Shown piece by piece: positions 8,476 to 16,882 of a stretch of 48,280 nt of DNA. A program made the position numbers and the translations under genes. Within the stretch, counting starts at the first letter, position 1. Every line of letters begins with the position of its first letter. The notes under the pieces are model-generated. The model saw nothing but the letters and a program-made list of their open reading frames with translations, did not search any database and had not been told where the DNA came from. Origin of the DNA: CAG-826 sp964504595 (GTDB taxonomy: Bacteria; Bacillota_I; Bacilli_A; RFN20; CAG-826); contig CAZDEE010000012.1 in NCBI GenBank assembly GCA_964504595.1, forward strand, positions 1-48,280, read 5' to 3'.

Positions 8476-9087
8476 CTAATTTTTCATTTTTACTAATAAT
8501 GGGCTAATTTTTTTATAAATTAATGTGGTTACTAAAATAACCGCAATGTCCTTCAAAGCATTAAAAGGAATTATCGCATATAAAATTAAAGTAAAATGGA
8601 TATCGGTAATATTTGGATTAAGACTTTGTACTGCCGATAATAAAGCTTCTTCTGAGATATGAAATAAATATAAATAAAAATCAATCATAAATAAAGAATT
8701 ACCTAATGCACTTAATGTTATTTGTAATATAAATCCCAATATAAAGCCAATTATAACACCTTTAAATGTGCGATTCTTTTGATAATAAAAAGCTGCTGGT
8801 AAAATAAATGCGCATGAATATATAAAATCCGATATTTCACCTACACAAAGTGTCGATGTCATTGGAAGTTTTATAATCGTTCGAACTATAATAACCAAAA
8901 ATCCTGTTAATGGTCCATAGGCAAATGATGCAATAAATATTGGTATTTCATCAAAATGAAATTCTAGAAAATTCGGAAAAATAGAAGGTAGCTTAAATTG
9001 AAAAATAGGAATACAGTATAATATTGCCGCAAGCGCACCAAAAATACCAACTCTAGCGATAGCTTTAACGTTAATTTTATTTTTCAT
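8476..9087 (-). CDS. ribU: ECF transporter substrate-binding subunit, riboflavin type (RibU-like)
   Basis: 203-residue membrane protein with about six hydrophobic helices. The opening (KAIARVGIFGALAAILYCIP) and the FHFDEIPIFIASFAYGPLTGF stretch are typical of ECF-type S components. It lies directly behind an FMN riboswitch, so riboflavin is the likely substrate; it would work with a shared EcfAA'T module encoded elsewhere. The start chosen is the ATG at 9087, eight bases after GAGG; a TTG at 9105 lies within the terminator hairpin region and is rejected. Identity as RibU rests on fold plus riboswitch. Confidence 0.88.
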   Translation of the reverse strand: MKNKINVKAIARVGIFGALAAILYCIPIFQFKLPSIFPNFLEFHFDEIPIFIASFAYGPLTGFLVIIVRTIIKLPMTSTLCVGEISDFIYSCAFILPAAFYYQKNRTFKGVIIGFILGFILQITLSALGNSLFMIDFYLYLFHISEEALLSAVQSLNPNITDIHFTLILYAIIPFNALKDIAVILVTTLIYKKISPLLVKMKN

Positions 9088-9103
9088 TTTTTCACCCTCT
9101 AAC

Positions 9104-9125
9104 AAAAAAATCCTGTCTCCAGGAT
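9104..9125 (-). terminator. Terminator in the FMN riboswitch expression platform
   Basis: Minus-strand hairpin ATCCTG-GAGA-CAGGAT (9120-9125 with 9110-9115) followed by T, placed between aptamer and gene. Its 5' arm can also pair with an identical CAGGAT inside the aptamer (9234-9239), giving a possible antiterminator. Confidence 0.82.
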
Positions 9126-9138
9126 CAAAATAAAAGAA

Positions 9139-9246
9139 AATACTTCTTCCATCTAGACTATACTATCGCCACTAGAATTTCACTAGTTCAACTTTCGTTC
9201 GCGGGGTTTACCGCCGGCAAGGAATTTCACCTAATCCTGAAGCATT
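9139..9246 (-). promoter_or_regulatory. FMN riboswitch (RFN element)
   Basis: The minus strand carries the conserved RFN blocks in order: GGTGAAATTCC, GCCGGCGGTAAACCCCGCGA, AGTTGAACTAGTGAAATTC, and a final GATGGAAGAAG. P1 pairs 9239-9246 with 9139-9146 (eight pairs including one G-U). Binding of FMN to this aptamer normally favours the downstream terminator and shuts off riboflavin uptake genes, here the RibU-like gene. Confidence 0.94.
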
Positions 9247-9305
9247 ATTATTATAGTTTATTTATCTTCAATTTCAAGCTTTATTACTATAAAACATTAT
9301 AAACA

Positions 9306-9350
9306 TAAAAAAGAAGTTATCCGAACCTATTAAGCTCTACGTGATAACCT
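9306..9350 (-). terminator. Terminator of the dacB-spmA-spmB operon
   Basis: Minus-strand stem (9343-9350 with 9314-9321, one G-U pair) with an inner short helix (GAGC.../...GTTC), followed by a T-rich tract (A run at 9306-9312). It lies 90 bases past spmB and before the FMN riboswitch. Confidence 0.7.
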
Positions 9351-9440
9351 TTATAAAATTTTTTATGCAAAAAAATCAACAAAAAATGAAAAAAACTAAT
9401 AATTTTCAACCAAATAAATAAAAATTCTCTATAAAATCTA

Positions 9441-9959
9441 TCATCGTAAAAAAACTAACGCTAAGATAATTGCCACCATCATTCCAACTGCATCCGCAAT
9501 TAAACCTGATTTTAAAGCATGTCGCCACTTAGTTATACCTATAGACGAAAAATAAAGCGCTAAAACATATAAAGTTGTATCAGTACTACCTTGAATAGTT
9601 GAAACGACTTTACACGATAATCCATCCGGCTCACCTCTACAAACATTTTCTAATACCGCAATTGAAGCGGAACCAGAAATAGGTCTAAATATCAACATTG
9701 GTGTTATATCACTTATTAAATTAATATTTGAAAATACATTTCCTAATAAAAGACTTAAATCATCAAGAATTCCACAGCTGTCTAATAAAGTTACAGCAAG
9801 TAGCATTGCTAAAACGCTTGGAAATACTTCTTTAAACAATCCTAGCCCTTCTTTACTACCATTAATAAATGCAGAATAAGCATTTTTCTTTTTAATTATT
9901 GCTCCAACAATTGCAATTATGACTAAAGCTGGGACAAAAAAATATGTTAATTTTATCAT
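9441..9959 (-). CDS. spmB: Spore maturation protein B (nucleoside-recognition fold membrane protein)
   Basis: 172-residue membrane protein with five or so hydrophobic helices. Family hallmarks seen are the FRPISGSAS motif and TIQGSTDTTLYVLALYF. In Bacillus SpmA and SpmB act with DacB in the forespore/mother cell to allow spore core dehydration; the transported molecule is unknown. ATGA overlap with spmA (start 9959, spmA stop 9956-9958) and no ribosome site of its own, so it is translationally coupled. Last gene of dacB-spmA-spmB. Confidence 0.92.
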   Translation of the reverse strand: MIKLTYFFVPALVIIAIVGAIIKKKNAYSAFINGSKEGLGLFKEVFPSVLAMLLAVTLLDSCGILDDLSLLLGNVFSNINLISDITPMLIFRPISGSASIAVLENVCRGEPDGLSCKVVSTIQGSTDTTLYVLALYFSSIGITKWRHALKSGLIADAVGMMVAIILALVFLR

Positions 9960-10540
9960 TTTTTCTTATTGTTTATCTTTCTAAATATTTTATCGGAAAT
10001 AAGTCCAGCTACACACGCTAATAAAGTAGAAATAATAGCCAAAAATACAAAATCTGCCGGATTAGATGATCCTACTTCTTGTCTTATTGAAAGAACACTA
10101 ACAGGAATTAAAGTCACTCCTCCTGTGTTCAACACTAAGAAAGTTATCATTTCATCACTTGCTACACCTTCTTTTTCTTTTGATAATTCTTTTAATCTTT
10201 TCATCGCTTTTAATCCGCTTGGGGTTGCAGCAAAGCCTAATCCAAACATATTCGCGGCAATATTAGAGGAAATATAATTTTTAGCTTCTTCATCTTTTAA
10301 ATTAGGCATAATTAATTTAAGTAAAGGATTTAAAGCTTTAGCTATCCACTTTATAACTCCTATTTCAAGCATTATATTCATCATTCCTGTCCAAAAGCAC
10401 GCTGAAACAACTAAAGTTATGCACAAATCAAATCCCTTTAAAGGTAAAGCTAATATTGCACTTGAGAGTTGTTCGATTCTTCCAGTAATCAATCCATAAC
10501 CTAAACAAAGAGTTATAATACCTATCCAAATCCGATTCAT
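9956..10540 (-). CDS. spmA: Spore maturation protein A
   Basis: 194-residue membrane protein. It shows the SpmA signature NMFGLGFAATPSGLKAMK in the middle and NTGGVTLIPVSVLSIR after it, with hydrophobic helices on both sides. It overlaps dacB by four bases (ATGA) and spmB by four bases. Ribosome site AAAGGA lies within the dacB end. Order and overlaps match the Bacillus dacB-spmA-spmB operon. Confidence 0.93.
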   Translation of the reverse strand: MNRIWIGIITLCLGYGLITGRIEQLSSAILALPLKGFDLCITLVVSACFWTGMMNIMLEIGVIKWIAKALNPLLKLIMPNLKDEEAKNYISSNIAANMFGLGFAATPSGLKAMKRLKELSKEKEGVASDEMITFLVLNTGGVTLIPVSVLSIRQEVGSSNPADFVFLAIISTLLACVAGLISDKIFRKINNKKK

Positions 10541-11544
10541 AGGGTTATCCTTTCATATTTATCCAAGTAATAAGGACCATATTCATCGATTGCTCCACCT
10601 TGATAACAAAGTTTAACTGTTAGCATTAATCTATCAACATCTAAACAGTAAACAATTAACAATCCTTTAGCCTGATTTCGCTTTATCAATGCTCCATATT
10701 TACAAGATGAATAAAAAACATATTCATCTATAACATTTTTTCCTTTATCGATAAATATTAAATAAAGATGACTATTAAAATATTTTTCATATAATTTTTG
10801 ATGAGTATTAAAATCATTACCACAGTCAAGAGTAACAATAATTAAATCTAAATTATCTTTTGAGGCGGTAGTTATTAATGTTCTTCTAGCTTTTGATGTG
10901 AATCCTGTTTTCCCGCCTGTACAATACTGATAACGATGCAATAATTTATTTTTATTAGACCATGTTCCTATATTTGGAATTCGATAGTTTTTTGTTCCAC
11001 TTATAGTTTTAAATAGTTCATTTTGATTGCAATATTTAGCCAGAAGAGCCATATCATATGCACAAGATATATTGCCATCATCTTCTATATCTAATCCATG
11101 AGGATTATTAAAAAATGTATTCTTCATTTTTAGTTCACGAGCTTTTTCATTCATTTTATCAACAAAATTATTTATATTTCCATTTCCTAAATAATGAGCA
11201 ATAGATAAAGCTGCATCATTTCCGCTTCTAAGCAATAAACCATACACTAAATCAATAATTGTAATTTTTGTGCCTTTTTTTATATAAATTGCGCTTCCAA
11301 TAGCGGAATCAATTTCATCACCAATTGTCACTATGTCATATAATTTATAACTTTCTAAAGCTATAATTCCGGTCATTATCTTTGAAATCGAGGCTACGCT
11401 TCTTTTTAAATATATATCTTTCCCTTCTAGAACTTCACCGCTATGTTCTTCCATGACTACATATGATCTAGCTGTTATATTTTCATTTATTTCTTTTTTT
11501 ACAGGTAAAGAAAATAACATTAAAAAAATCATTAGCAATTTCAT
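10537..11544 (-). CDS. dacB: D-alanyl-D-alanine carboxypeptidase (peptidase S11, DacB/DacF-like)
   Basis: 335 residues with a short N-terminal hydrophobic signal (about 1-15). The three penicillin-binding motifs are present: SISK (S52-K55), SGN (107-109) and KTG (212-214). The enzyme trims the terminal D-Ala from peptidoglycan stem peptides outside the membrane. Being first in an operon with spmA-spmB points to the spore-cortex enzyme DacB rather than the vegetative DacA. The C-terminal ~80 residues are diverged, and no amphipathic membrane anchor is obvious. Start has GAGGTGA nine bases upstream. The gene begins just past the parA terminator, so it needs its own (probably sporulation-specific) promoter in the ~40 bases between; I could not identify one. 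Confidence 0.88.
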   Translation of the reverse strand: MKLLMIFLMLFSLPVKKEINENITARSYVVMEEHSGEVLEGKDIYLKRSVASISKIMTGIIALESYKLYDIVTIGDEIDSAIGSAIYIKKGTKITIIDLVYGLLLRSGNDAALSIAHYLGNGNINNFVDKMNEKARELKMKNTFFNNPHGLDIEDDGNISCAYDMALLAKYCNQNELFKTISGTKNYRIPNIGTWSNKNKLLHRYQYCTGGKTGFTSKARRTLITTASKDNLDLIIVTLDCGNDFNTHQKLYEKYFNSHLYLIFIDKGKNVIDEYVFYSSCKYGALIKRNQAKGLLIVYCLDVDRLMLTVKLCYQGGAIDEYGPYYLDKYERITL

Positions 11545-11582
11545 TATTCTTCACCTCAATTAAAATAATGATGATTATAAAT

Positions 11583-11617
11583 AAAAAAGAACCCTTTAAT
11601 AAATAAAAAAAAGGATT
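11583..11617 (-). terminator. Terminator after parA
   Basis: Minus-strand 8-bp stem (11610-11617 with 11590-11597, one G-U) with a 12-base loop, then C and six T. It separates the suf-mnmG-rsmG-parA transcript from dacB-spmAB. Confidence 0.72.
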
Positions 11618-11640
11618 TATATAAAATCTTAATTTAGATT

Positions 11641-12429
11641 TTAAATATTTCCTCTTTTCTCAATTAATTCTTTATCTAATATTTCTTTTGCTAATGATAG
11701 ATAAGCTAAACTAGATGCTGATTTAGGTTTATATATTGTTATAGGTATCCCTTTTGCAGCCGCCTCGGCTAAATATACATTTCGAGGAATCGCGGTTTGA
11801 AAAGTTATTTCTTTAAATAATCCTCTTACTTCTGAAGAAACTTCAATCGACATTTTATTACGAGCATCGAACATTGTAAAAACAAATCCTTCAATTCCTA
11901 ATGTTGGATTAAAAGTATTTTGTATATTTCTAATTGCCCCTAGCATTTGCGTTATAGCTTCCATAGCAAAATATTCACATTGCACTGGAATTAATACTTT
12001 ATTACTTGCAACGAAGGCGTTAGTGTTTAAAATACCTAATGTTGGAGGACAGTCAATAATTATATAATCATAATTATTATCCAATCCTTCTAAAGCATTT
12101 TTTAATAATAAAGACGATGAAAAATCATCTTTATTAATATAATCAATAATCGCCGATAGTTTTAGATTTGCCGGAGCAATATCTAAATTTTTCATAACCG
12201 TATGTTTAATAATTCGATTGATATCTTTCTTTCCAATTAAAACATCAAAAATAGTTTTGTTTAATAATGAAACATCAATTCCTACACCTCTAGATGCGTT
12301 TCCTTGTGGATCAAGGTCCACTAAAAGAACTTTATATCCTAAACTAACTAATGAAGATGCAAGAGAAATAGAGGTGGTAGTTTTTGCAACGCCACCTTTT
12401 TGATTAGCAACAGCAATAATTTTATTCAT
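11641..12429 (-). CDS. parA: ParA/Soj-family chromosome partitioning ATPase
   Basis: 262 residues, full length for Soj. The deviant Walker A motif is NQKGGVAKTTTS (9-20; Ala where Gly is more usual, a known variant). VDLDPQGNASRG and YIIIDCPPTLG (Walker B) and the conserved IPVQCEYFAMEA follow. ParA binds DNA and ATP and normally works with ParB on parS sites near the origin. It follows rsmG by 33 bases with ribosome site GGAG, the classic mnmG-rsmG-parA order, but the next gene is dacB: no parB or noc is present here. Confidence 0.93.
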   Translation of the reverse strand: MNKIIAVANQKGGVAKTTTSISLASSLVSLGYKVLLVDLDPQGNASRGVGIDVSLLNKTIFDVLIGKKDINRIIKHTVMKNLDIAPANLKLSAIIDYINKDDFSSSLLLKNALEGLDNNYDYIIIDCPPTLGILNTNAFVASNKVLIPVQCEYFAMEAITQMLGAIRNIQNTFNPTLGIEGFVFTMFDARNKMSIEVSSEVRGLFKEITFQTAIPRNVYLAEAAAKGIPITIYKPKSASSLAYLSLAKEILDKELIEKRGNI

Positions 12430-12462
12430 TTTTTTACTCCATATTAAAGTTAAGCCACAAAA

Positions 12463-13164
12463 CTATAAAGGTTTCTTTTTAATTTGTCCATATACACGAG
12501 GATACTTTAATGAGGTTTCCTTTTTCTTTATATAATATAAATTAATACGTTTATCTCCTAAATCTAAAGACCATGTTTGTGCTTTAATTAATTCTATATC
12601 TAATTCTTTTTGAGCGTTTTTTGATTCTTCATGTTCTAACATTCCTTTTGAACCTTTTAAAGCGATAAAAGTACCGCCGACACGAAGTAAAGGAATTGAA
12701 AGTTCCATTAGTATTTGCATATTTGCAACCGCTCTTGCAGTAACAATATCATAATACTCACGAACATCTTTAACATAATCTTCCGCTCTTTTATTAATTG
12801 TAACAATTCCTTTTAAGTTTAATTGTTTGATAACTTCATTTAAAAATGAAACTCTCTTATTTGTTGGTTCAAGTAAAGTAACAAATAGATTTGGAAAAAG
12901 AATTTTTAATGGAATTCCTGGAAAACCCGCACCACTTCCAACATCTAACAATGATTGATCATCATAAGAAAATTCTTTTACTGAATAAATTGAATCGTAA
13001 AAATGTTTTTCAATTATTTCTTCTTCTTTTGTAATCGCAGTTAAATTCATTTTTTCATTCCATTCGACAAGCAAAGACAAATACTTTTTAAATTGATTGA
13101 TTTGTTCTTCACTAATGGAGATTCCTAAAGAATTAACACTATTCTTAAATTCAATCCAATTCAT
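12463..13164 (-). CDS. rsmG: 16S rRNA (guanine-N7) methyltransferase RsmG
   Basis: 233 residues. The SAM-binding motif LLDVGSGAGFPGIPLKI lies around 68-84 and the family motif TARAVANMQILMEL near 140. It methylates G527 of 16S rRNA (E. coli numbering). The 14-base overlap with the end of mnmG, with ribosome site GGAG eight bases before ATG inside mnmG, shows co-transcription and coupling. Confidence 0.95.
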   Translation of the reverse strand: MNWIEFKNSVNSLGISISEEQINQFKKYLSLLVEWNEKMNLTAITKEEEIIEKHFYDSIYSVKEFSYDDQSLLDVGSGAGFPGIPLKILFPNLFVTLLEPTNKRVSFLNEVIKQLNLKGIVTINKRAEDYVKDVREYYDIVTARAVANMQILMELSIPLLRVGGTFIALKGSKGMLEHEESKNAQKELDIELIKAQTWSLDLGDKRINLYYIKKKETSLKYPRVYGQIKKKPL

Positions 13165-15034
13165 TTTTCTTTCTCCGTTTTATATTAAATAATAAAATTG
13201 AAATATCTGCTGGATTTACTCCGCTAATCCGACTTGCTTGTCCAACTGTTCTTGGTTTAATTTCATTAAACTTTTGTCGAGCTTCTAAAGCTAAACCATC
13301 CATATTTATATAATCAAAATCACTTGGAATTAATTCTTCTTCCCATTTTTTAGCTTCTTCAGCTTCTCTTATTTGTTTTTCAATATATCCTTCATACTTA
13401 ACCATAATTTCTAATTGATGAACGCCTTCATTATCAAGATTTAAATCCTTCAATTCATCGATTAATTCTTGTAATCCTTGATATGTTACAAGTGGTCTTC
13501 TTAAAAATTCTAAAGCGAGTATTCCACCTTTAATAGAATCATATCCTAAAGATGCTAAATATGTTTGGACTTTTTCATTTGCACCTAAGTAAGTTGTTTT
13601 TAATACATTTAATATTTTATTGATAGTTTCTTTTTTATCAACAAACTTTTTATATCTTTCTTCACTAATAAGACCTAATTTATATCCGTATTCTGTAAGT
13701 CTTAAATCAGCATTATCATGCCTTAATAAAAGACGATATTCTGCACGTGAAGATAATAAACGATATGGTTCTTTAGTGCCTTTTGTCACTAAATCATCAA
13801 TCATTACTCCAATATAAGCTTCATCTCTTCTTAATATAAATGGTTCTTTACCTCTTATTTTCAAAACAGCATTAATTCCCGCCATTAAGCCTAATCCTGC
13901 TGCTTCTTCGTATCCTGAAGTACCAACAATTTGCCCTGCTCCATATAATCCAGGCCATTTTTTAACCATCAATGTCGCATCAAATTCTAGAGGTTCAATT
14001 GCGTCATACTCAATCGCATACGCATATTTTAATATTTCACAATTTTCTAATCCTGGTAAAGATCTAATCATCTTTTCTTGAACATTTTCTGGCATCGATG
14101 TAGAAAAACCTTGTATATATGTTGAATTCATATATAAAGATTCAGGTTCTAAAAACAATTGATGACGAGGTTTATCGCTAAAACGAACAATTTTATCTTC
14201 TATACTTGGACAATATCGAGGTCCTACACCATGCACCATACCGCCATACATTGCTGACTCATGAAGATTTTCTTTAATGATGCGATGAGTTTCTTCTGTA
14301 GTATAAATCAAATAACATAAAACTTGATCTTTTAAAGGTTTATATTCCTTAGTTTCAAAAGAAAAAGCCAGTTCTGCATCGGTTCCATATTCTTTTTGTG
14401 CTTTTGAAAAATCAATTGTATCTGTTTTTATTCTTGGTGGAGTTCCGGTTTTAAGTCTAAATAGCTTAATTCCCATTGTAGATAAGAATGGACTTAATCC
14501 TAATGATGGCTTTTCTCCATCAGGTCCAGCACTTCTAGAAGTATGTCCTACTAATATTTGAGATTCCATATATGTTCCTGTTGTTAAAATAACAGCAGCA
14601 GAAGTTATTTCATCTCCATTTTGTAATTTAACACCAAAAACATGATTTTCATCATGAAGTAAACCAACTACCATTCCTTCAATAACTTCTAAATTTTGAC
14701 AATTTAACGCTAAGTTTTGCATAAAAGCAGGATATGTTATTTTATCCGCTTGCGCTCTTAAACATTGAACACCTGGTCCTTTTCCGGTATTGAGCATTTT
14801 CATTTGTAGATACTCATGATCTGCGCCAATCCCCATCATTCCTCCAAGTGCATCTATTTCACGAACAACAATTCCTTTCGCAGAACCTCCTATAGAAGGA
14901 TTGCAAGGCATATTTGACATCATTTTAATATTCAATGTAATTAAAAGCGTTTTAGCTCCCATATGTGCAGAGGCTAAAGCGGCTTCCATTCCAGCATGAC
15001 CGCCACCGACAACAATTACATCATATTGAGTCAT
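13151..15034 (-). CDS. mnmG: tRNA uridine-5-carboxymethylaminomethyl modification enzyme MnmG (GidA)
   Basis: 627 residues, normal length. The N-terminal FAD-binding motif is VVGGGHAGMEAALASA, followed by the MSCNPSIGG-like stretch NMPCNPSIGGSAKG and the C-terminal helical domain (NPADISILLFNIKRR). With MnmE it modifies the wobble U34 of certain tRNAs. The start is ATG 15034 (MTQYDVIVVGGG), one base after the sufB stop; a start nine codons earlier would run into sufB and has no family support. Ends with TGA inside the rsmG overlap. mnmE is not adjacent. Confidence 0.95.
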   Translation of the reverse strand: MTQYDVIVVGGGHAGMEAALASAHMGAKTLLITLNIKMMSNMPCNPSIGGSAKGIVVREIDALGGMMGIGADHEYLQMKMLNTGKGPGVQCLRAQADKITYPAFMQNLALNCQNLEVIEGMVVGLLHDENHVFGVKLQNGDEITSAAVILTTGTYMESQILVGHTSRSAGPDGEKPSLGLSPFLSTMGIKLFRLKTGTPPRIKTDTIDFSKAQKEYGTDAELAFSFETKEYKPLKDQVLCYLIYTTEETHRIIKENLHESAMYGGMVHGVGPRYCPSIEDKIVRFSDKPRHQLFLEPESLYMNSTYIQGFSTSMPENVQEKMIRSLPGLENCEILKYAYAIEYDAIEPLEFDATLMVKKWPGLYGAGQIVGTSGYEEAAGLGLMAGINAVLKIRGKEPFILRRDEAYIGVMIDDLVTKGTKEPYRLLSSRAEYRLLLRHDNADLRLTEYGYKLGLISEERYKKFVDKKETINKILNVLKTTYLGANEKVQTYLASLGYDSIKGGILALEFLRRPLVTYQGLQELIDELKDLNLDNEGVHQLEIMVKYEGYIEKQIREAEEAKKWEEELIPSDFDYINMDGLALEARQKFNEIKPRTVGQASRISGVNPADISILLFNIKRRKKNELD

Positions 15035-15035
15035 A

Positions 15036-16436
15036 TTATCCCACGCTGCCTTCCATATCAAGTTTAATGAGTTGATTTAACTCAACAGCATATTCCATTG
15101 GTAATTCTCTTGAGAATGGTTCAATAAATCCCATAATAATCATTTGAGTAGCATCCTTTTCAGAAATACCTCTAGACATTAAATAGAATAATTGTTCATC
15201 TGATATTTTTGATACAGTAGCTTCATGTTCTATATAAGATTGATCATTTTGCATGACATTACTAGGTATTGTATCTGAACATGATATATCATCTAAAATC
15301 AATGTATCACACTCAACATGACTTCGGCAATCATAGGCATTTGGTCCATGTAAAACCTTACCACGATAATTAGCGACGCCACCATTTCGAACGATTGACT
15401 TTGAAATGATTGTCGATGATGTTTCTGGCGCTAAATGAATCATTCTAGCTCCAGCATCTTGGAATTGTCCTTCACCAGCAACCGCTACAGAAATACAGGT
15501 TCCTCTTGCTCCTCTGCCTTTTAGTATACAAGCAGGGTACTTCATATTAACTTGAGAACCGATGTTTCCATCAATCCATTCCATTTGAGCATTTTCAAAA
15601 CAAACCGATCTTTTAGTAACTAAGTTAACAATGTTATTAGACCAGTTTTGAACGGTTGAATACCGGCATTTTCCACCTGGTAAAATTACAATTTCAACAA
15701 CTGCAGCATGAAGAGATTCCTTTGAATATGTTGGGGCGGTACATCCTTCAACATAATGCACATCAGCACCTTCATCTACAATTATTAAAGTTCTTTCAAA
15801 TTGTCCACTTTTTTCATTATTAATTCTAAAATATGATTGAAGTGGCTTTTCAAGTTTGACACCTTTTGGAACATAAATAAATGATCCTCCTGACCAAACT
15901 GCGCCATTTAAAGCGGCAAATTTGTTATCAGCATAAGGAACGACACTATTAAAATACTTTTTAAACAATTCTGGACACGCTTTTAATGCCGAATCAGTAT
16001 CTAAAAATATAACTCCTTTATCTTGAACTTCTTTAAGCATGTTATGATAAACAACTTCACTTTCATATTGAGTGGAAACACCCGCTAAATATTTTTGTTC
16101 AGCTTCAGGAATTCCAAGTTTTTCAAATGTTTCTTTAATAGTTGTAGGAACTTCATCCCATGATTTTTCTACCTTTTCACTTGGTCTTATAAAATATGTA
16201 TAAGAATCAAAATCTAAAAATGATAAATCTGGGCCATAATTTGGAAATGGCAATTTTAAAAAAGCTTTATATGCTTTTAAACGGAATTCCAACATCCATT
16301 CTGGCTCATTTTTATAAGAAGAAATAGCTCTAATTATTTCTTCATTAAGTCCTTTATCTGTTTTTAAAATTGAAACATCATCATTTTTAAATCCATATTT
16401 ATAATCTTCAGTTGGTAATACTTTTTCCTTTTTCAT
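15036..16436 (-). CDS. sufB: Fe-S cluster assembly scaffold SufB
   Basis: 466 residues, full length for SufB. The N-terminal block (DYKYGFKNDDVSILKTDKGLN) and the C-terminal beta-helix/helical core (FSRELPMEYAVELNQLI) match the family closely. The Cys in EGCTAPTY and the nearby His residues are where SufB builds the cluster. It forms the SufBCD scaffold with SufC and SufD. The start overlaps the sufU stop (TAATG) with ribosome site GGAGG. Last suf gene, followed at once by mnmG. Confidence 0.96.
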   Translation of the reverse strand: MKKEKVLPTEDYKYGFKNDDVSILKTDKGLNEEIIRAISSYKNEPEWMLEFRLKAYKAFLKLPFPNYGPDLSFLDFDSYTYFIRPSEKVEKSWDEVPTTIKETFEKLGIPEAEQKYLAGVSTQYESEVVYHNMLKEVQDKGVIFLDTDSALKACPELFKKYFNSVVPYADNKFAALNGAVWSGGSFIYVPKGVKLEKPLQSYFRINNEKSGQFERTLIIVDEGADVHYVEGCTAPTYSKESLHAAVVEIVILPGGKCRYSTVQNWSNNIVNLVTKRSVCFENAQMEWIDGNIGSQVNMKYPACILKGRGARGTCISVAVAGEGQFQDAGARMIHLAPETSSTIISKSIVRNGGVANYRGKVLHGPNAYDCRSHVECDTLILDDISCSDTIPSNVMQNDQSYIEHEATVSKISDEQLFYLMSRGISEKDATQMIIMGFIEPFSRELPMEYAVELNQLIKLDMEGSVG

Positions 16437-16882
16437 TATTCAGCTTCCTCCTTACCATCGAGAAGGTACTTTAATCCATTCCATCCAATTGTCGCACATT
16501 TAATGCGTGATGCTTGCTTTGAAGTATTAATAAAAACAATGGCTTCATCTAACACTTCTTCATCAAATTCTTGTTCATTAATCATGTTTTGATATTGTTG
16601 AATGATGTAATATGCTTCTTCTTTTTTCTTACCAATAACAAGTTCCGTCATTATCGATGTTGAAGCAGTAGCAATCGTACATGCAATACCGGTAAAACAA
16701 ACATCAATAATTACTCCGTTTTCTTCTTTTAAATAAACGTAGATATCATCAATACATGATGTTGAATCCATGTGAATCTTTTTATATTCGCTAATATTTT
16801 CTGGTTCTCTTTTGTTATGAGGATGCTCATAATGATCCATTATAATTTGTCTCATCATTGCTCCATTAATCGAAATAGGCAT
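16436..16882 (-). CDS. sufU: Fe-S assembly protein / sulfurtransferase SufU
   Basis: 148 residues of the IscU/SufU fold. Zinc ligands and sulfur-accepting Cys are conserved: Cys43-x-Asp45 (family form TCGD, here SCID), Cys68 in GIACTIATAS, and Cys129 in IKCATIGWNGL. In Firmicutes SufU takes sulfur from SufS and passes it to SufBCD. It overlaps the end of sufS by 17 bases, with an AGGAGG site inside sufS. Confidence 0.94.
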   Translation of the reverse strand: MPISINGAMMRQIIMDHYEHPHNKREPENISEYKKIHMDSTSCIDDIYVYLKEENGVIIDVCFTGIACTIATASTSIMTELVIGKKKEEAYYIIQQYQNMINEQEFDEEVLDEAIVFINTSKQASRIKCATIGWNGLKYLLDGKEEAE

